DNA of 64,000 nucleotides, from assembly GCF_016899725.1 (NCBI RefSeq), contig NZ_JACLYU010000002.1, forward strand, positions 62,001-126,000. The letters run 5' to 3'. Below are positions 1 through 8,716 of this stretch, one piece after another. The position numbers were made by a program, and so were the translations under genes. How positions within the stretch are numbered: position 1 is the first letter of the stretch; each line of letters begins with the position of its first letter. The stretch is from Bifidobacterium pullorum subsp. saeculare (GTDB taxonomy: Bacteria; Actinomycetota; Actinomycetes; Actinomycetales; Bifidobacteriaceae). A model generated the notes under the pieces. It did not search any database, was not told the DNA's origin, and saw only the letters and a program-made list of their open reading frames with translations.

Positions 1-278
1 ATCTTCAACGCGGTCGATTTGCCGGCGCCGTTGTCGCCGATCAGGGCAATGGACTCCCCTCGCTTGCAGGTGAAGCTCAGATCGTCGCTGGCGTTGACGG
101 TCGTGTACTTCACCCGTTTGGAGAAAGTGGCGAGCAACCGTTGCTTGTCGTTGCGGAACAGTTTGTAGGTCTTGTTCACATGGTCGAAGCGGACGGCGAT
201 GGGATTGGACGTGTCCTCGTCGCGGATCACGGTCGCGTCTCCGATGCGGGTCAGGGAGGGCGAGGGCTTAGATGACAT
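1..278 (-). CDS. tagH: Teichoic-acid-type ABC exporter, ATP-binding subunit (partial, N-terminus only)
   Basis: This is the first ~92 residues of an ABC ATPase; the gene continues past the left edge of the window. It reads MSSKPSPSL at the start and reaches a Walker A box GDNGAGKST close to the edge. The ATG at 278 overlaps the stop of the permease gene by 11 bases, so the two are translationally coupled and form one exporter. TagH-type ATPases energise export of undecaprenyl-linked teichoic acid or another surface glycan across the membrane, and the upstream glycerophosphotransferase genes fit that. An O-antigen or polysaccharide exporter is the alternative. The Q-loop, signature and Walker B motifs lie outside the window. 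Confidence 0.8.
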   Translation of the reverse strand, partial: MSSKPSPSLTRIGDATVIRDEDTSNPIAVRFDHVNKTYKLFRNDKQRLLATFSKRVKYTTVNASDDLSFTCKRGESIALIGDNGAGKSTALK

Positions 279-1065
279 CGGGGACCTCCATGTACAGGCG
301 GCGGTAGTTATGCATGGCAAGGAACACGAAGAACACCAGGACCGCGAGGAACGGCAGGAATGACGTGTAGTCAGCCCACACCCATTGCTCGTAGACGAAG
401 CAATCACGGACCGCCTCGGCGCACCATGCCACCGGATTGAAGGCCATGATGACGCGCGCGACATGCGGTAGCTTGTCCAGCTCGAAGAGAATGCCGGAGA
501 GCCAGAAGAACGGCGTGCCGAGCGTCTTGAGCAGGTTGGCGAAGTCGCGCGAGATCGCGCTCAGCGGGGACAGCGCCATCGACCAGCACACCCAGAAGAC
601 GAACATGAGCGCCAGGACCAAGGGCAGCTGCAGCAGATATACGCTCGGGAAAATGCCGAAGCATGCGGCCACCACCACAGTGAAAGCGAGCATGCACACG
701 AGCACGATCATGAGCGAGAGCGTGTAGAACGTGGAGATGAGTGACAGCGGAAACTTAATCCGGTTCACCAAGTACGTGTACCGCTTGTACACGTCGCTGC
801 CCGTCGTGATCATGCCGGACATGAAGAACCAGGGGAACACGCCGGCGGCCAGCCACAGCAGGAACGGCTTGCCATTGACGTCACTGGAGCTGCGCAGACC
901 GAATTCCAGCGCGAACCAGAACACGAGGATGTACACGGCCGGCTTGGCAAACAGCCACACCTTGCCCAACGCGGCGCCGCGGTAGGTCTTCACCAAGTCG
1001 ATCTTCGCCAGATTCCATACTTGGTGCCGCCATCGCCAATTCTCTTTGATCACGGAAAGCAGCAT
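268..1065 (-). CDS. tagG: ABC-2 type permease of a teichoic-acid/polysaccharide exporter (TagG-like)
   Basis: A 265-aa integral membrane protein of ABC-2 type with about six hydrophobic segments. The N-terminal amphipathic stretch LAKIDLVKTYRGAALGKVW is typical of TagG/RfbA-like permeases, and the length is usual. It would form the membrane pore working with the ATPase that starts inside its stop codon. It lies 24 bases after the glycerophosphotransferase gene in the same operon. Wall teichoic acids are not a textbook component of bifidobacterial walls, so the exported substrate could be another glycerol-phosphate-substituted glycan; that is inference from the neighbours. Confidence 0.82.
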   Translation of the reverse strand: MLLSVIKENWRWRHQVWNLAKIDLVKTYRGAALGKVWLFAKPAVYILVFWFALEFGLRSSSDVNGKPFLLWLAAGVFPWFFMSGMITTGSDVYKRYTYLVNRIKFPLSLISTFYTLSLMIVLVCMLAFTVVVAACFGIFPSVYLLQLPLVLALMFVFWVCWSMALSPLSAISRDFANLLKTLGTPFFWLSGILFELDKLPHVARVIMAFNPVAWCAEAVRDCFVYEQWVWADYTSFLPFLAVLVFFVFLAMHNYRRLYMEVPDVI

Positions 1066-1089
1066 GATGGGTCCCCTGTCAGACGTCTC

Positions 1090-2367
1090 TTATTTCCTGA
1101 ACACCCGCTCGAGCACACGCTCGGAGGCGCGGCCGTCGTCATGCGGGCAGTAGGTCTGCCGGAATGCGCGGTAGGCGTCGCCGTACCGCTCGGGCCAGGC
1201 GTCGAGCTGGTGCAGCTGGTCCGCCACCTGTTCGCTGGTCTCGCACTTCGGCGCCGGAATCGCGTCGAAGTCGAGGTAGAAGCCTCGGATCGACTCGTCG
1301 TAATGCTTCCTGTCGGGCACGAACAGCACCATCGGCCTGCCGGTGTTCGCGTAATCGAACATGACGCTCGAATAGTCCGTCACCAGCACGTCGGCCGCCA
1401 GATACAGGTCGTTGACATCGTCCACGCCGGAGACGTCGACGACGAAGTCGCCGTACGCGGAGAAATCGAAGCGGTTGGCGATGTAGTAGTGGGCCCGGAA
1501 CAGCACCGTCCACCCCTCACCCAGCTCGCGGCGCAGCAGGTCCAGGTCCAGCAGGTAGTCGAAGGTGTAGCCGACGCCCGCCCGGTAGCTGTCGTCCCGC
1601 CAGGTCGGCGCGTACAGCAGCACCTTCCTGCCGTCGGGAATGCCCAGCCGTTTGCGGATGGAGGCGAGCGTCACGTCGTCGTTGCGGGCCAGCTCGTCGT
1701 TGCGCGGATACCCCTCCTCGATGACGACGGCGCCGCGCTTCCCCTCCGGCAGACCGAACGCATCGCACAGGTGCCGCGTCGTATAGGCGGACGGCGAGAG
1801 CAGGTACGTCCATTTGCACGCGTCCAGCCCGAAGCGGGAGGCGAGCTCGGCGGTGGTGTTGAGCGCGTTGGACGTCTCGATCGTGACGTCGTAGCCCAGG
1901 CGTTTGAGCGGCGTGCCATGCCAGCACTGCACGTAGGTCTGCCCTTTGCGTGGCCACACGTATTCCGGCAGGCGCGTGTTGAGGATGAGCGTTCCCGATC
2001 CGGCCAAGGCCTCGTAGTAGTCGCGGCTGCCGCGCGTCACGATGCGGGTGCGGTCCCCCAGTTCCCGTTCCGCCGCCTCGCGTTCCTTCTCACGCACCGA
2101 CCAGACGAAGCGGTAGCCGTCGTAACGCCCGTCGGCCAGCATCGCCTGGTACAAGGCCTTGGGCGAGCAGGATATGGACCGTCCGCCGTAGGCTTCGAAG
2201 AACACTTGGCGGGCGTCCATCGTCACTCCCTTGCTCAGGCGCTCGTACCGCCATCGTTGCACACGCCAGTAGGTGTGCCGCACCATCAGCCTGAGACGAG
2301 GCGTATGGCGCAGCACCGCGAAGGCCGCGGTCCGGGCGGCCCGATGGACGCCGCCGTTGGACTTCAC
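1090..2367 (-). CDS. CDP-glycerol glycerophosphotransferase family protein (TagB/TagF-like)
   Basis: A 425-aa cytoplasmic-face enzyme expected to transfer glycerol-phosphate (or a related polyol phosphate) from the CDP-activated donor to a growing surface polymer. Family motifs are clear: QCWHGTPLKRLG in the middle, and VLVTDYSSVMFDYANTGRP followed by VLFVPDRKHYDE near the C-terminus. I chose the GTG at 2367 because it overlaps the tagD stop in a GTGA arrangement; an open frame continues upstream but runs antisense to tagD. It is the second of two such transferases in the operon, so one may prime and the other polymerise, though which is which cannot be told from sequence alone. Confidence 0.82.
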   Translation of the reverse strand: MKSNGGVHRAARTAAFAVLRHTPRLRLMVRHTYWRVQRWRYERLSKGVTMDARQVFFEAYGGRSISCSPKALYQAMLADGRYDGYRFVWSVREKEREAAERELGDRTRIVTRGSRDYYEALAGSGTLILNTRLPEYVWPRKGQTYVQCWHGTPLKRLGYDVTIETSNALNTTAELASRFGLDACKWTYLLSPSAYTTRHLCDAFGLPEGKRGAVVIEEGYPRNDELARNDDVTLASIRKRLGIPDGRKVLLYAPTWRDDSYRAGVGYTFDYLLDLDLLRRELGEGWTVLFRAHYYIANRFDFSAYGDFVVDVSGVDDVNDLYLAADVLVTDYSSVMFDYANTGRPMVLFVPDRKHYDESIRGFYLDFDAIPAPKCETSEQVADQLHQLDAWPERYGDAYRAFRQTYCPHDDGRASERVLERVFRK

Positions 2368-2867
2368 CGGGCCGCTCCCCCGTCGGAAAGCCGTTCCTTC
2401 ACCTCGGTGGTGGAGATGCCGTCCGTACGGTCCAGGTACACCAGGTCGCAGAACTCGCGCAGGTACTCGAAGCGGGGGCTGCCCTTCCAGTCGCCGCCCA
2501 TGCACACGATGTCCACCTTGTAGTCGAGCACGTCGCTCTGCTTCTGCTCCCAGCAGTCCTCGGGGATCACCAGGTCGACGTAGCGCAGTGCCTCGAGCAT
2601 CTCCTTGCGCACGTTGTACGGGTAGAAGCTGCGCTTGCCCTTGGAGGCGTTGAACTCGTCCGTCGACAGGGCCACGATCAGGTAGTCGCCCAGCGACGCG
2701 GCCCGCTGCAGCAGGCGGATGTGCCCGTAGTGCAGCAGGTCGAAGGTGCCGTAGGTGAGCACGCGGCGCACGCCCACGTGGTTGTCGCCCCGGTACAGTG
2801 CCTTGGTGGATTGGAGTTCCACCGTGGCGGGGTCATACTGGTTTACGTTGTCAGCGACCATGGTCAT
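2364..2867 (-). CDS. tagD: Glycerol-3-phosphate cytidylyltransferase
   Basis: A 167-aa nucleotidyltransferase making CDP-glycerol from CTP and glycerol-3-phosphate, the donor used by both neighbouring transferases. The signature loop GTFDLLHYGHIRLL (HxGH type) sits at residues 40-53, and the C-terminal DRTDGISTTEVKERL matches the RTEGISTT motif of this family. The N-terminus carries about 33 residues ahead of the catalytic domain, slightly longer than usual. ATG 2867 is preceded by AAAGGAT at good spacing; a second ATG two codons later is possible. The end overlaps the next gene by four bases (GTGA). The related ethanolamine-phosphate cytidylyltransferases are less likely in this context. Confidence 0.88.
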   Translation of the reverse strand: MTMVADNVNQYDPATVELQSTKALYRGDNHVGVRRVLTYGTFDLLHYGHIRLLQRAASLGDYLIVALSTDEFNASKGKRSFYPYNVRKEMLEALRYVDLVIPEDCWEQKQSDVLDYKVDIVCMGGDWKGSPRFEYLREFCDLVYLDRTDGISTTEVKERLSDGGAAR

Positions 2868-2871
2868 CGGA

Positions 2872-4059
2872 CTATCCTTTCTTTCCCTCAATGCCTGAGT
2901 CGATAAGCGGGGACAGGGCGCGCACAATCCGTTCGCATGTGCCGTCCTTCGCGTCGCGAAGGTCGTCCACTCCGTAGCCGCGCATGAAGGCCGCGAACGC
3001 GTCGGCGTCGTAGGTCTTCCCGTTCCTCTGGTCGTCCGCCACGAGCCGGCCCAGCTCCCGCGCATCCTGGAAGGCGAGGGAGGGGAGGTCGCGCACCGGG
3101 TCGATGTTGAGTCCCGGCGAGAGACGGTATTCCGCGATGTCCGGCACATAGAACAGCACCTTGCGCTGTGCGAGCGCCGCTTCGAAGGCGATGGCGGAGT
3201 AGTCGGTGACCACGTAGTCGGCCAGACCCAGCGCGTCGATGGAGGGCATCGCGCGCAGGTAGCGCACGTCCGCACCCGCCGTGCCGTCCGTCTCCTGGCT
3301 CCGGTCGAGCGGGTGCCCGGAGACGACGAGCGCAATCTCAGAGGGCAGGGCCCGCCGCAACGCGTCCACCGCGTGCCGCTGCCAGTGCGCGTCGCGTGGA
3401 TGCTTGCGGAACGTGGGCGCGTACAGCACCACGTCGCCCTCATGCCGGGTCAATCTCAGGCGTTCGCGCACCACATCCGTGCGGCGCTCACGCAGCCGCG
3501 CATACCCTGGGTCAAGCAGATAGTCGGCGCGAGGCAGTCCCAACGGCACGATGCGGTCGGCGCCATAGCCGAAGGCCTCGGCAAACGCGCCGCGTGCGCC
3601 GGCCAGGCCTGCTATCACCAGGGCATAGCCGCGATGCATGCCCAGGGCACGCGCCTCATGCGTGGTGCGCCCGGCAGGGGTGTCCAGCGACTGACGGCCG
3701 AAGCATTTGATCGCGCCCATCGCATGCCACAGCTGCACGCAGGGCGGCAGCTTCGCGGCCGTTCGCGCGGAGATCCGGGGGATGGAGACCGAGGGGACGT
3801 ATCCGTCCACGATGCAGAGGCTGGAGGTGATGGAAAGCCAGAGCTGGCGGAGTCCGGTCAACGGGCCCAACCGCCCGCCTTTGCGCACGCAGCACCACAC
3901 CACGTCGTATCCGGGGAACGCGCGGTTGAGATATGGTTCCAACAGTTTGAAGTCAAAGGGTCGCGCGGACTGACGCGACAGCAGCGCGATGCGCCGGCGG
4001 CGGGGGAACAGCATGAGCACGCCGCTGATCAGGCGTATGGCCCATGTGATGATCTCCAT
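2872..4059 (-). CDS. CDP-glycerol glycerophosphotransferase family protein, first gene of the operon
   Basis: A 395-aa protein of the same broad family as the product at 1090-2367 but clearly divergent. It begins with a hydrophobic segment (WAIRLISGVLMLF), carries CVQLWHAMGAIKCFG where the paralogue has a HGTP motif, and ends with YVVTDYSAIAFEAALAQRK and a FYVPD motif. The start at 4059 is chosen over an upstream in-frame ATG (4134) because GGGAG lies directly ahead of it. A TTGACA-like box at 4160-4165 on the minus strand could be the promoter -35 element; the matching -10 is weak. The loss of the canonical HGTP suggests a different acceptor or a priming role. Confidence 0.75.
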   Translation of the reverse strand: MEIITWAIRLISGVLMLFPRRRRIALLSRQSARPFDFKLLEPYLNRAFPGYDVVWCCVRKGGRLGPLTGLRQLWLSITSSLCIVDGYVPSVSIPRISARTAAKLPPCVQLWHAMGAIKCFGRQSLDTPAGRTTHEARALGMHRGYALVIAGLAGARGAFAEAFGYGADRIVPLGLPRADYLLDPGYARLRERRTDVVRERLRLTRHEGDVVLYAPTFRKHPRDAHWQRHAVDALRRALPSEIALVVSGHPLDRSQETDGTAGADVRYLRAMPSIDALGLADYVVTDYSAIAFEAALAQRKVLFYVPDIAEYRLSPGLNIDPVRDLPSLAFQDARELGRLVADDQRNGKTYDADAFAAFMRGYGVDDLRDAKDGTCERIVRALSPLIDSGIEGKKG

Positions 4060-4169
4060 TGCTCCCGCCTTGTCGCTTCTCCCTAAGGTGAACAGACGGT
4101 AAACGTACCCCCCCGCGACAAATTCGGGGGCCACCCTACTGTTCCCCGTCTCACTCCCCTGTCAAACAG

Positions 4170-4219
4170 CATACGGCCCGGCCCCGGAACCCATGGAGGT
4201 TCCGGGGCCGGGCCGTATG
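4170..4219 (-). terminator. Strong GC-rich hairpin downstream of greA
   Basis: A perfect 22-bp stem (4170-4191 with 4198-4219) closed by a 6-base loop lies 20 bases after the greA stop. There is no long U tract after it on the minus strand (CTGTTTGAC), so it may be an L-shaped or bidirectional terminator. It separates greA from the teichoic-acid operon, whose candidate -35 box starts immediately beyond it. Confidence 0.75.
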
Positions 4220-4238
4220 TGGGTGCGCCGCGCGGGGC

Positions 4239-4721
4239 TCAGGACTCGAGCGGCTTGGACTCCTTGATGACCACGGTGATCTCGCGGCCGTTGGGGGCCT
4301 GGTAGCTCACGGTGTCGCCCGCGGCATGGCCGTTGATGGCGGCGCCGATCGGGGACTCGGGGCTGATGATGTCGTGGTCGGTGGCAATCGCGAGGTCGCG
4401 GCTGCCGAGCACATACACCTTCTCACGGCCGTTGATGTCGAGCGTGACGAGCGAGCCGTCGCCCACCTTGCCCGCGGGCGGGGCGGTGAGGATCTTCGCG
4501 TCGCGCAGCTTGACGGTGAGCTCGTCGATGCGGCCCTGGTTGGTGCGCTGCGCCTCGCGGGCGGCGTGGTAGCCGCCGTTCTCCGACAGGTCGCCCTCGG
4601 CGCGCGCGGCGGCCACCTTGGCGAGGATCTCGTCACGGTATTCGCCCTCGCGCCAGGCGAGCTCCTCCTTCATCTTGTCGTACGCCTGCTGCGTGAGCAG
4701 GTAGACCTTCTCTTCGGCCAT
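4239..4721 (-). CDS. greA: Transcription elongation factor GreA
   Basis: A 160-aa protein of standard GreA length. It enters the RNA polymerase secondary channel and stimulates cleavage of backtracked transcripts. The N-terminal coiled coil carries the tip acidic residues in AEGDLSENGGYHAAREAQ (about residues 41-58), and the C-terminal FKBP-like lobe carries ISPESPIGAAINGHAAGD. ATG 4721 is preceded by a weak purine-rich ribosome site; an open frame extending upstream has no GreA-like sequence. It follows the FKBP isomerase gene by 40 bases and is probably cotranscribed with it. Confidence 0.95.
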   Translation of the reverse strand: MAEEKVYLLTQQAYDKMKEELAWREGEYRDEILAKVAAARAEGDLSENGGYHAAREAQRTNQGRIDELTVKLRDAKILTAPPAGKVGDGSLVTLDINGREKVYVLGSRDLAIATDHDIISPESPIGAAINGHAAGDTVSYQAPNGREITVVIKESKPLES

Positions 4722-4761
4722 ATTGACTCCGGTCCCTTCGGGATGTGTGTGGATGGACGGT

Positions 4762-5172
4762 TCAGCGGGTCGAGATGATGTCGACCACGAACACGATGGT
4801 GTCCTCGCCGCCGATGCCGGCCTGCGGCGCGCCGTGCGAACCGTAGCCGTACTCGGGCGGGATGGAGATGAGCAGGCGGGAGCCCACGTTGTGGCCGGGC
4901 ACGGTCTGGTCCCAGCCGCGGATGACCTGGCCCACGCCGATGCCGAAGCTGGCCGGCGCATGGCGGTCGAAGCTGGAGTCGAACGGCTCGTCCTGGCCCC
5001 ACACCACGCCGTGGTAGTTCACGGTCACGGTGTCGCCGCGGCGCACCATCGGACCATCGCCCTCGACCAGTTCGACGGCCTTGAGGCCCTTGGGGGCCGC
5101 GGCGTCCGGGAACTCGATGACGGGGCGGGCGCCGAACTCGGCGTTGACCTGGGGCATGTTGCTGTCAGCCAT
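4762..5172 (-). CDS. FKBP-type peptidyl-prolyl cis-trans isomerase
   Basis: A 136-aa single-domain FKBP, cytoplasmic (no signal peptide). It catalyses proline cis-trans isomerisation during protein folding. Family features include GDTVTVNYHGVVWGQDEPFDSSF, GVGQVIRGWDQTVPG and RLLISIPPEYGYG, the usual FK506-pocket strands. The ATG at 5172 has a perfect TGAGGAGG ribosome site; an upstream in-frame ATG (5238) lacks one. It sits directly upstream of greA, a common actinobacterial pairing. Confidence 0.92.
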   Translation of the reverse strand: MADSNMPQVNAEFGARPVIEFPDAAAPKGLKAVELVEGDGPMVRRGDTVTVNYHGVVWGQDEPFDSSFDRHAPASFGIGVGQVIRGWDQTVPGHNVGSRLLISIPPEYGYGSHGAPQAGIGGEDTIVFVVDIISTR

Positions 5173-5293
5173 GCAAGCCTCCTCATGCTGATGCCGCCGG
5201 GGTGGCTTCCCCGGGGCGTTCGAAAGACAATGCCACATAGCCTACCACCTCCGCCCGCTCATCGGACGGCGGTTACGCGTCTGGCGGCATGCC

Positions 5294-6739
5294 TCAGCAT
5301 TCGACGACGTTGACCGCCAGCCCGCCTTCGGAGGTCTCCTTGTACTTGGCCATCATGTCCTCGCCGGTCTGCTTCATCGTGCGGATGGCCTGGTCGAGCG
5401 TGACGATATGACTGCCGTCGCCGAGCATGGCCATGCGCACCGCGTTGATGGCGGTGTTCGCGCCCATCGCATTGCGTTCGATGCACGGGATCTGCACCAG
5501 GCCGCCCACCGGGTCGCAAGTGAGGCCCAGGTTGTGTTCGATGCCGATTTCGGCCGCGTTCTCCACCTGCCCGGGGGTGCCGCCGAGCACGGCGGCCAGG
5601 CCGGCGGCGGCCATCGAGCAGGCGACGCCCACCTCACCCTGGCAGCCGACCTCGGCGCCGGAGATGGAGGCGTTGCGTTTGAACAGGTAGCCGACGGCGC
5701 CCGCGGTGAGCAGGAAGCGGATGACGCCGTCTTCATCGGCGCCGGCGGCGAAGTGCCAGTAGTACTGGAGCACGGCGGGGATGATGCCGGCGGAGCCGTT
5801 GGTCGGAGCGGTGACGATGCGCCCGCCGCCGGCGTTCTCCTCGGAGACGGCGAGCGCGAAGAGGTTGACCCAGGCGGCGTCGGAGGCCTCGAGCGCGGCG
5901 TCGACGCGGCGGTCGTCGCGGCGCAGCACGTCGCCGCTTTGGGTGAGCCGCTCGTACATGCGCGGGGCGCGGCGGGGCACGTCGAGTCCGCCCGGCAGGA
6001 CGCGCTGGGAGCTGGTGCAGCCGTGTTCGACGCATTCGCGCATCACGCGCCACACGTCGAGCAGGGCGGCGCGCACGTCGGCGGCGGGGCGCATCGCGGT
6101 CTCGTTGGCCCAGACGACGCCGGCGACGTCCAGGCCTTCCCTGCGGCAGATGGCCATGAGCTCGTCGCAGGTGCGGAAGGGGTGGGGCACGCCGTCGCCG
6201 TAGCCGGTGGCGGCGTCGGCCGGGGTCGGGGCCATGGGGCGGTCGTGGATGCCGATCATCAGGTCGCCCGGGGTGCCTTGGCGCACGAATCCGCCGCCGA
6301 TCGAGTACCAGACCTGCTCGTCGACGAGGCTCGAGGCCGCGTCGAAGGCTTGGAACCGCATGCCGTTGGCGTGCGCGGCCATGCGCTGCCAGCGTTCGAA
6401 TGCCATGTCGTGCGCGTAGTCGAAGGGGATGCGCCGTTCCCCGGCCAGCAGCAGGCCGCCTTCGGCCTCGACATGGGCGCGGATGTCCATGAGACGGTCG
6501 GTGTCCACGGTGGCGGGTTCGGCGCCTTCCAGGCCGGCCATGACGGCGCGGTCGGTGCCGTGGCCGAGTCCGGTGAGTGCCAGGGAGCCGTAGAGGACGA
6601 CGCGCACGCGCGCCACGCGGTCCAGGGCCCTGCAGGCGGCGAGGGAGCGGGCGAAGGATGCGGCGGCGCGCATCGGGCCGACGGTGTGCGAGGAGCTGGG
6701 GCCGACGCCGATGGAGAACATGTCGAGAATGCTGAACAC
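5294..6739 (-). CDS. sdaA: L-serine ammonia-lyase, single-chain, iron-sulfur dependent
   Basis: A 481-aa enzyme converting L-serine to pyruvate and ammonia. It starts [26 protein letters not shown], the classic SdaA opening, in a beta-domain followed by the alpha domain. The alpha domain has [41 protein letters not shown], and [14 protein letters not shown], which supply the cysteines that hold the 4Fe-4S cluster. Length and domain order are standard for the single-chain form. It sits alone between an FKBP gene and a membrane-protein gene with no obvious partners. Confidence 0.95.
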   Translation of the reverse strand: MFSILDMFSIGVGPSSSHTVGPMRAAASFARSLAACRALDRVARVRVVLYGSLALTGLGHGTDRAVMAGLEGAEPATVDTDRLMDIRAHVEAEGGLLLAGERRIPFDYAHDMAFERWQRMAAHANGMRFQAFDAASSLVDEQVWYSIGGGFVRQGTPGDLMIGIHDRPMAPTPADAATGYGDGVPHPFRTCDELMAICRREGLDVAGVVWANETAMRPAADVRAALLDVWRVMRECVEHGCTSSQRVLPGGLDVPRRAPRMYERLTQSGDVLRRDDRRVDAALEASDAAWVNLFALAVSEENAGGGRIVTAPTNGSAGIIPAVLQYYWHFAAGADEDGVIRFLLTAGAVGYLFKRNASISGAEVGCQGEVGVACSMAAAGLAAVLGGTPGQVENAAEIGIEHNLGLTCDPVGGLVQIPCIERNAMGANTAINAVRMAMLGDGSHIVTLDQAIRTMKQTGEDMMAKYKETSEGGLAVNVVEC

Positions 6740-6767
6740 GGCCCCGAGCTTACCGCACCCGGTCCCG

Positions 6768-7349
6768 TCAGGCGACGGTTTCCACCATGCCCGCGAGCAT
6801 GACGGCGCCTGCGACGGCGAGCAGCATGGTCATCACGGCCACTGCGACCACGATGGCGTGGCGTTTGGCGAGGGTGGGAGCGCCCAGCGAGGCGGCGAAG
6901 AAGGCAAGCGCGCCCAGGCAGGCGGAGCTAACGCCCATCGCGATCATCTCGGCGTTCGACATGACGCCGGCGCCGACCGCCGCGGTGATCGAGTTCGTGA
7001 TCGAGGCGATGACCAGCAGGCCCCACACGGCGTAGCCCACGGCGCCCATCGCCGCGTAGGCGAGCGGACGGAACTTGGCGCGCATGCGCAGCGTGAACGA
7101 TTCGACGCACCATAGCAGCGCGAAGCCGACGACGTAGGAGAACATCACGGCGAACACGCAGGCGACGAGCGCCCACGATCCCACCGGGAACACGCCGGGG
7201 ACGAAGCCGACGACCAGCGGGGCGCAGCAGATCTCGCCGAAGCACAGCACGGCGGCGATGATGACGGCCTGCACCGGCATCAGCGGCCAGACGTCCACCT
7301 CGCGTCCGTTGCTCCGGCCGCCGCCCAGCTGTTTGCGATCCGATGCCAT
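6768..7349 (-). CDS. Small polytopic membrane protein, unknown function
   Basis: A 193-aa protein with about five predicted membrane segments (for example MPVQAVIIAAVLCFGEI, WALVACVFAVMFSYVVGFAL, AMGAVGYAVWGLLVIASI, IAMGVSSACLGALAFFAAS, IVVAVAVMTMLLAVAGAVML). The start at 7349 is supported by GGAGGAG just upstream; the longer frame (to 7409) has no ribosome site. No recognised family motif. It lies between sdaA (28-base gap) and the tRNA-Leu and is probably expressed with sdaA, but no role can be inferred. Confidence 0.65.
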   Translation of the reverse strand: MASDRKQLGGGRSNGREVDVWPLMPVQAVIIAAVLCFGEICCAPLVVGFVPGVFPVGSWALVACVFAVMFSYVVGFALLWCVESFTLRMRAKFRPLAYAAMGAVGYAVWGLLVIASITNSITAAVGAGVMSNAEMIAMGVSSACLGALAFFAASLGAPTLAKRHAIVVAVAVMTMLLAVAGAVMLAGMVETVA

Positions 7350-7491
7350 GCTCCGCTCCTCCCGGTTCCGGCGCCGGTCTTGCCCGGCGCCGTCTGTACC
7401 AAACGGCATGGAAGCCTACCGTGCCCATGCAACGGCGATGTTTCGGCGGGCTGTGCGCGGCGGCGGGGCGTCCATGCCCCGTCGCACACCG

Positions 7492-7571
7492 CGCCCCCGG
7501 CGGGACTCGAACCCGCACGCCGCAGCGGCTGATTTTAAGTCAGCTGTGTCTACCGATTCCACCACGGGGGC
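7492..7571 (-). tRNA. tRNA-Leu, anticodon UAA
   Basis: The minus strand folds into a complete cloverleaf. The 7-bp acceptor stem is GCCCCCG with CGGGGGC. The D arm has GGTGGAATCGGTAGACAC as in leucine tRNAs. The anticodon arm is GCTGA-CTTAAAA-TCAGC with UAA at the anticodon, followed by a short class II variable arm and the T arm GCGGG-TTCGAGT-CCCGC. CCA is not encoded. The base after the acceptor stem is G, whereas leucine tRNAs usually carry A as discriminator. Confidence 0.93.
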
Positions 7572-7630
7572 ATGGCGCGTCCCCTCCTTTGCGCGAAGGG
7601 AAGCGCCTTATATGTTACAGGACGGTGTGC

Positions 7631-8632
7631 TCAGGCGGCGAGCAGGCGCCGCCCGTAGTCGAGCACGATGCCGTCGAGCAGGCCGTGTTCGCTGGCCACG
7701 AAGGAGTCGATCACGCCGCCGTGGTCCTCGCGGGCGGCCTCGGCCACCTTGGCGAGCACGCGGCTCCACACGAGCGCGCCGCCGCCGACCACGTCGATGC
7801 GTCCGGGATGGATGGTCTTGTATGCGGAGCGTTCGGCGCGGGTCATGTTCAGGAAGCGATCGTCCACCGCGTAGGCCTCCTCCAGCGGCAGGCGGTGGCC
7901 GTCCACGGCGCGGTGGTCGTATGCGGTCAGGCCCATCGCCAGCGCCGTCATCGTGGTGACGGTGCCGGAGACGCCGATGATGGTGCGGGTGCGGCCGGCG
8001 GGCACCGTGGCGAAGGCCTCGTCGATGTGCCGGTCGATGTCCTCGACGGCCTGGGCGATCTCGGCGGGCGTGGGCGGGTCGGTCCTCAGGTGGCGTTCGG
8101 TCATGCGCACGGAGCCGATGTCCATCGAATAGGCGGCGGCCACCCGGTCGGCGGGCAGGGTCTCGCCGTCGCCGCCGAGCACGAGCTCGGTGGAGCCGCC
8201 GCCCAGGTCCACGACGAGGTACGGGGCGGGCAGCTCGCCGCGGTCGACCACGCTGGTGGCGCCGAGGAAGCTCAGGTCGGCTTCCTCGGTGCCGGGGATG
8301 ACCTCGGGGCGCACGCCCAGGATCCGTTCGATCCCGTCCTCGAACTCCTCCCGGTTCTGTGCGTCGCGGGTGGCGGAGGTGGCCACGAAGCGCAGCCCGT
8401 CCACTTGGTGTTCGGCGAGGATGGCCGCGAATTCGCGCGCGGCCTGGTAGGCGCGTTCCAAGGCCTCGTCGGCGAAGCGGTGGGTGCGGTCCACGCCCTG
8501 GCCGAGGCGGATGACGCGCAGCTGGCGCGGCACGATCTCGTGCATGCCGGCGGCGTCCACGCGCGCCACCTTGAGCCTGATGGAATTGGTGCCGCAGTCG
8601 ATGCCCGCGACGGTGACGGATTGCCGTGCCAT
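7631..8632 (-). CDS. ppx: Ppx/GppA family exopolyphosphatase / pppGpp phosphohydrolase
   Basis: A 333-aa protein of the ASKHA-fold Ppx/GppA family, which removes terminal phosphates from polyphosphate or from pppGpp. Motifs: AGIDCGTNSIRLKV (first phosphate loop) at residues 9-22, FVATSATRDAQNREEF, YLVVDLGGGSTELVLGG (second phosphate loop), and IIGVSGTVTTM. Its ~330-residue length is that of the short actinobacterial type lacking the C-terminal HD domain. It follows DUF501 and the DivIC-like gene on the same strand, the usual actinobacterial gene order. Which substrate it prefers cannot be told from sequence. Confidence 0.9.
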   Translation of the reverse strand: MARQSVTVAGIDCGTNSIRLKVARVDAAGMHEIVPRQLRVIRLGQGVDRTHRFADEALERAYQAAREFAAILAEHQVDGLRFVATSATRDAQNREEFEDGIERILGVRPEVIPGTEEADLSFLGATSVVDRGELPAPYLVVDLGGGSTELVLGGDGETLPADRVAAAYSMDIGSVRMTERHLRTDPPTPAEIAQAVEDIDRHIDEAFATVPAGRTRTIIGVSGTVTTMTALAMGLTAYDHRAVDGHRLPLEEAYAVDDRFLNMTRAERSAYKTIHPGRIDVVGGGALVWSRVLAKVAEAAREDHGGVIDSFVASEHGLLDGIVLDYGRRLLAA

Positions 8633-8716
8633 GCCTGTCCTTTCGTTCTGGTGTCTCTGGTTTCCTGGTGTGAGTGGTCCTTGTGGTGCGGCGTGCGCGG
8701 CGCCCGGCCCGGTGTG

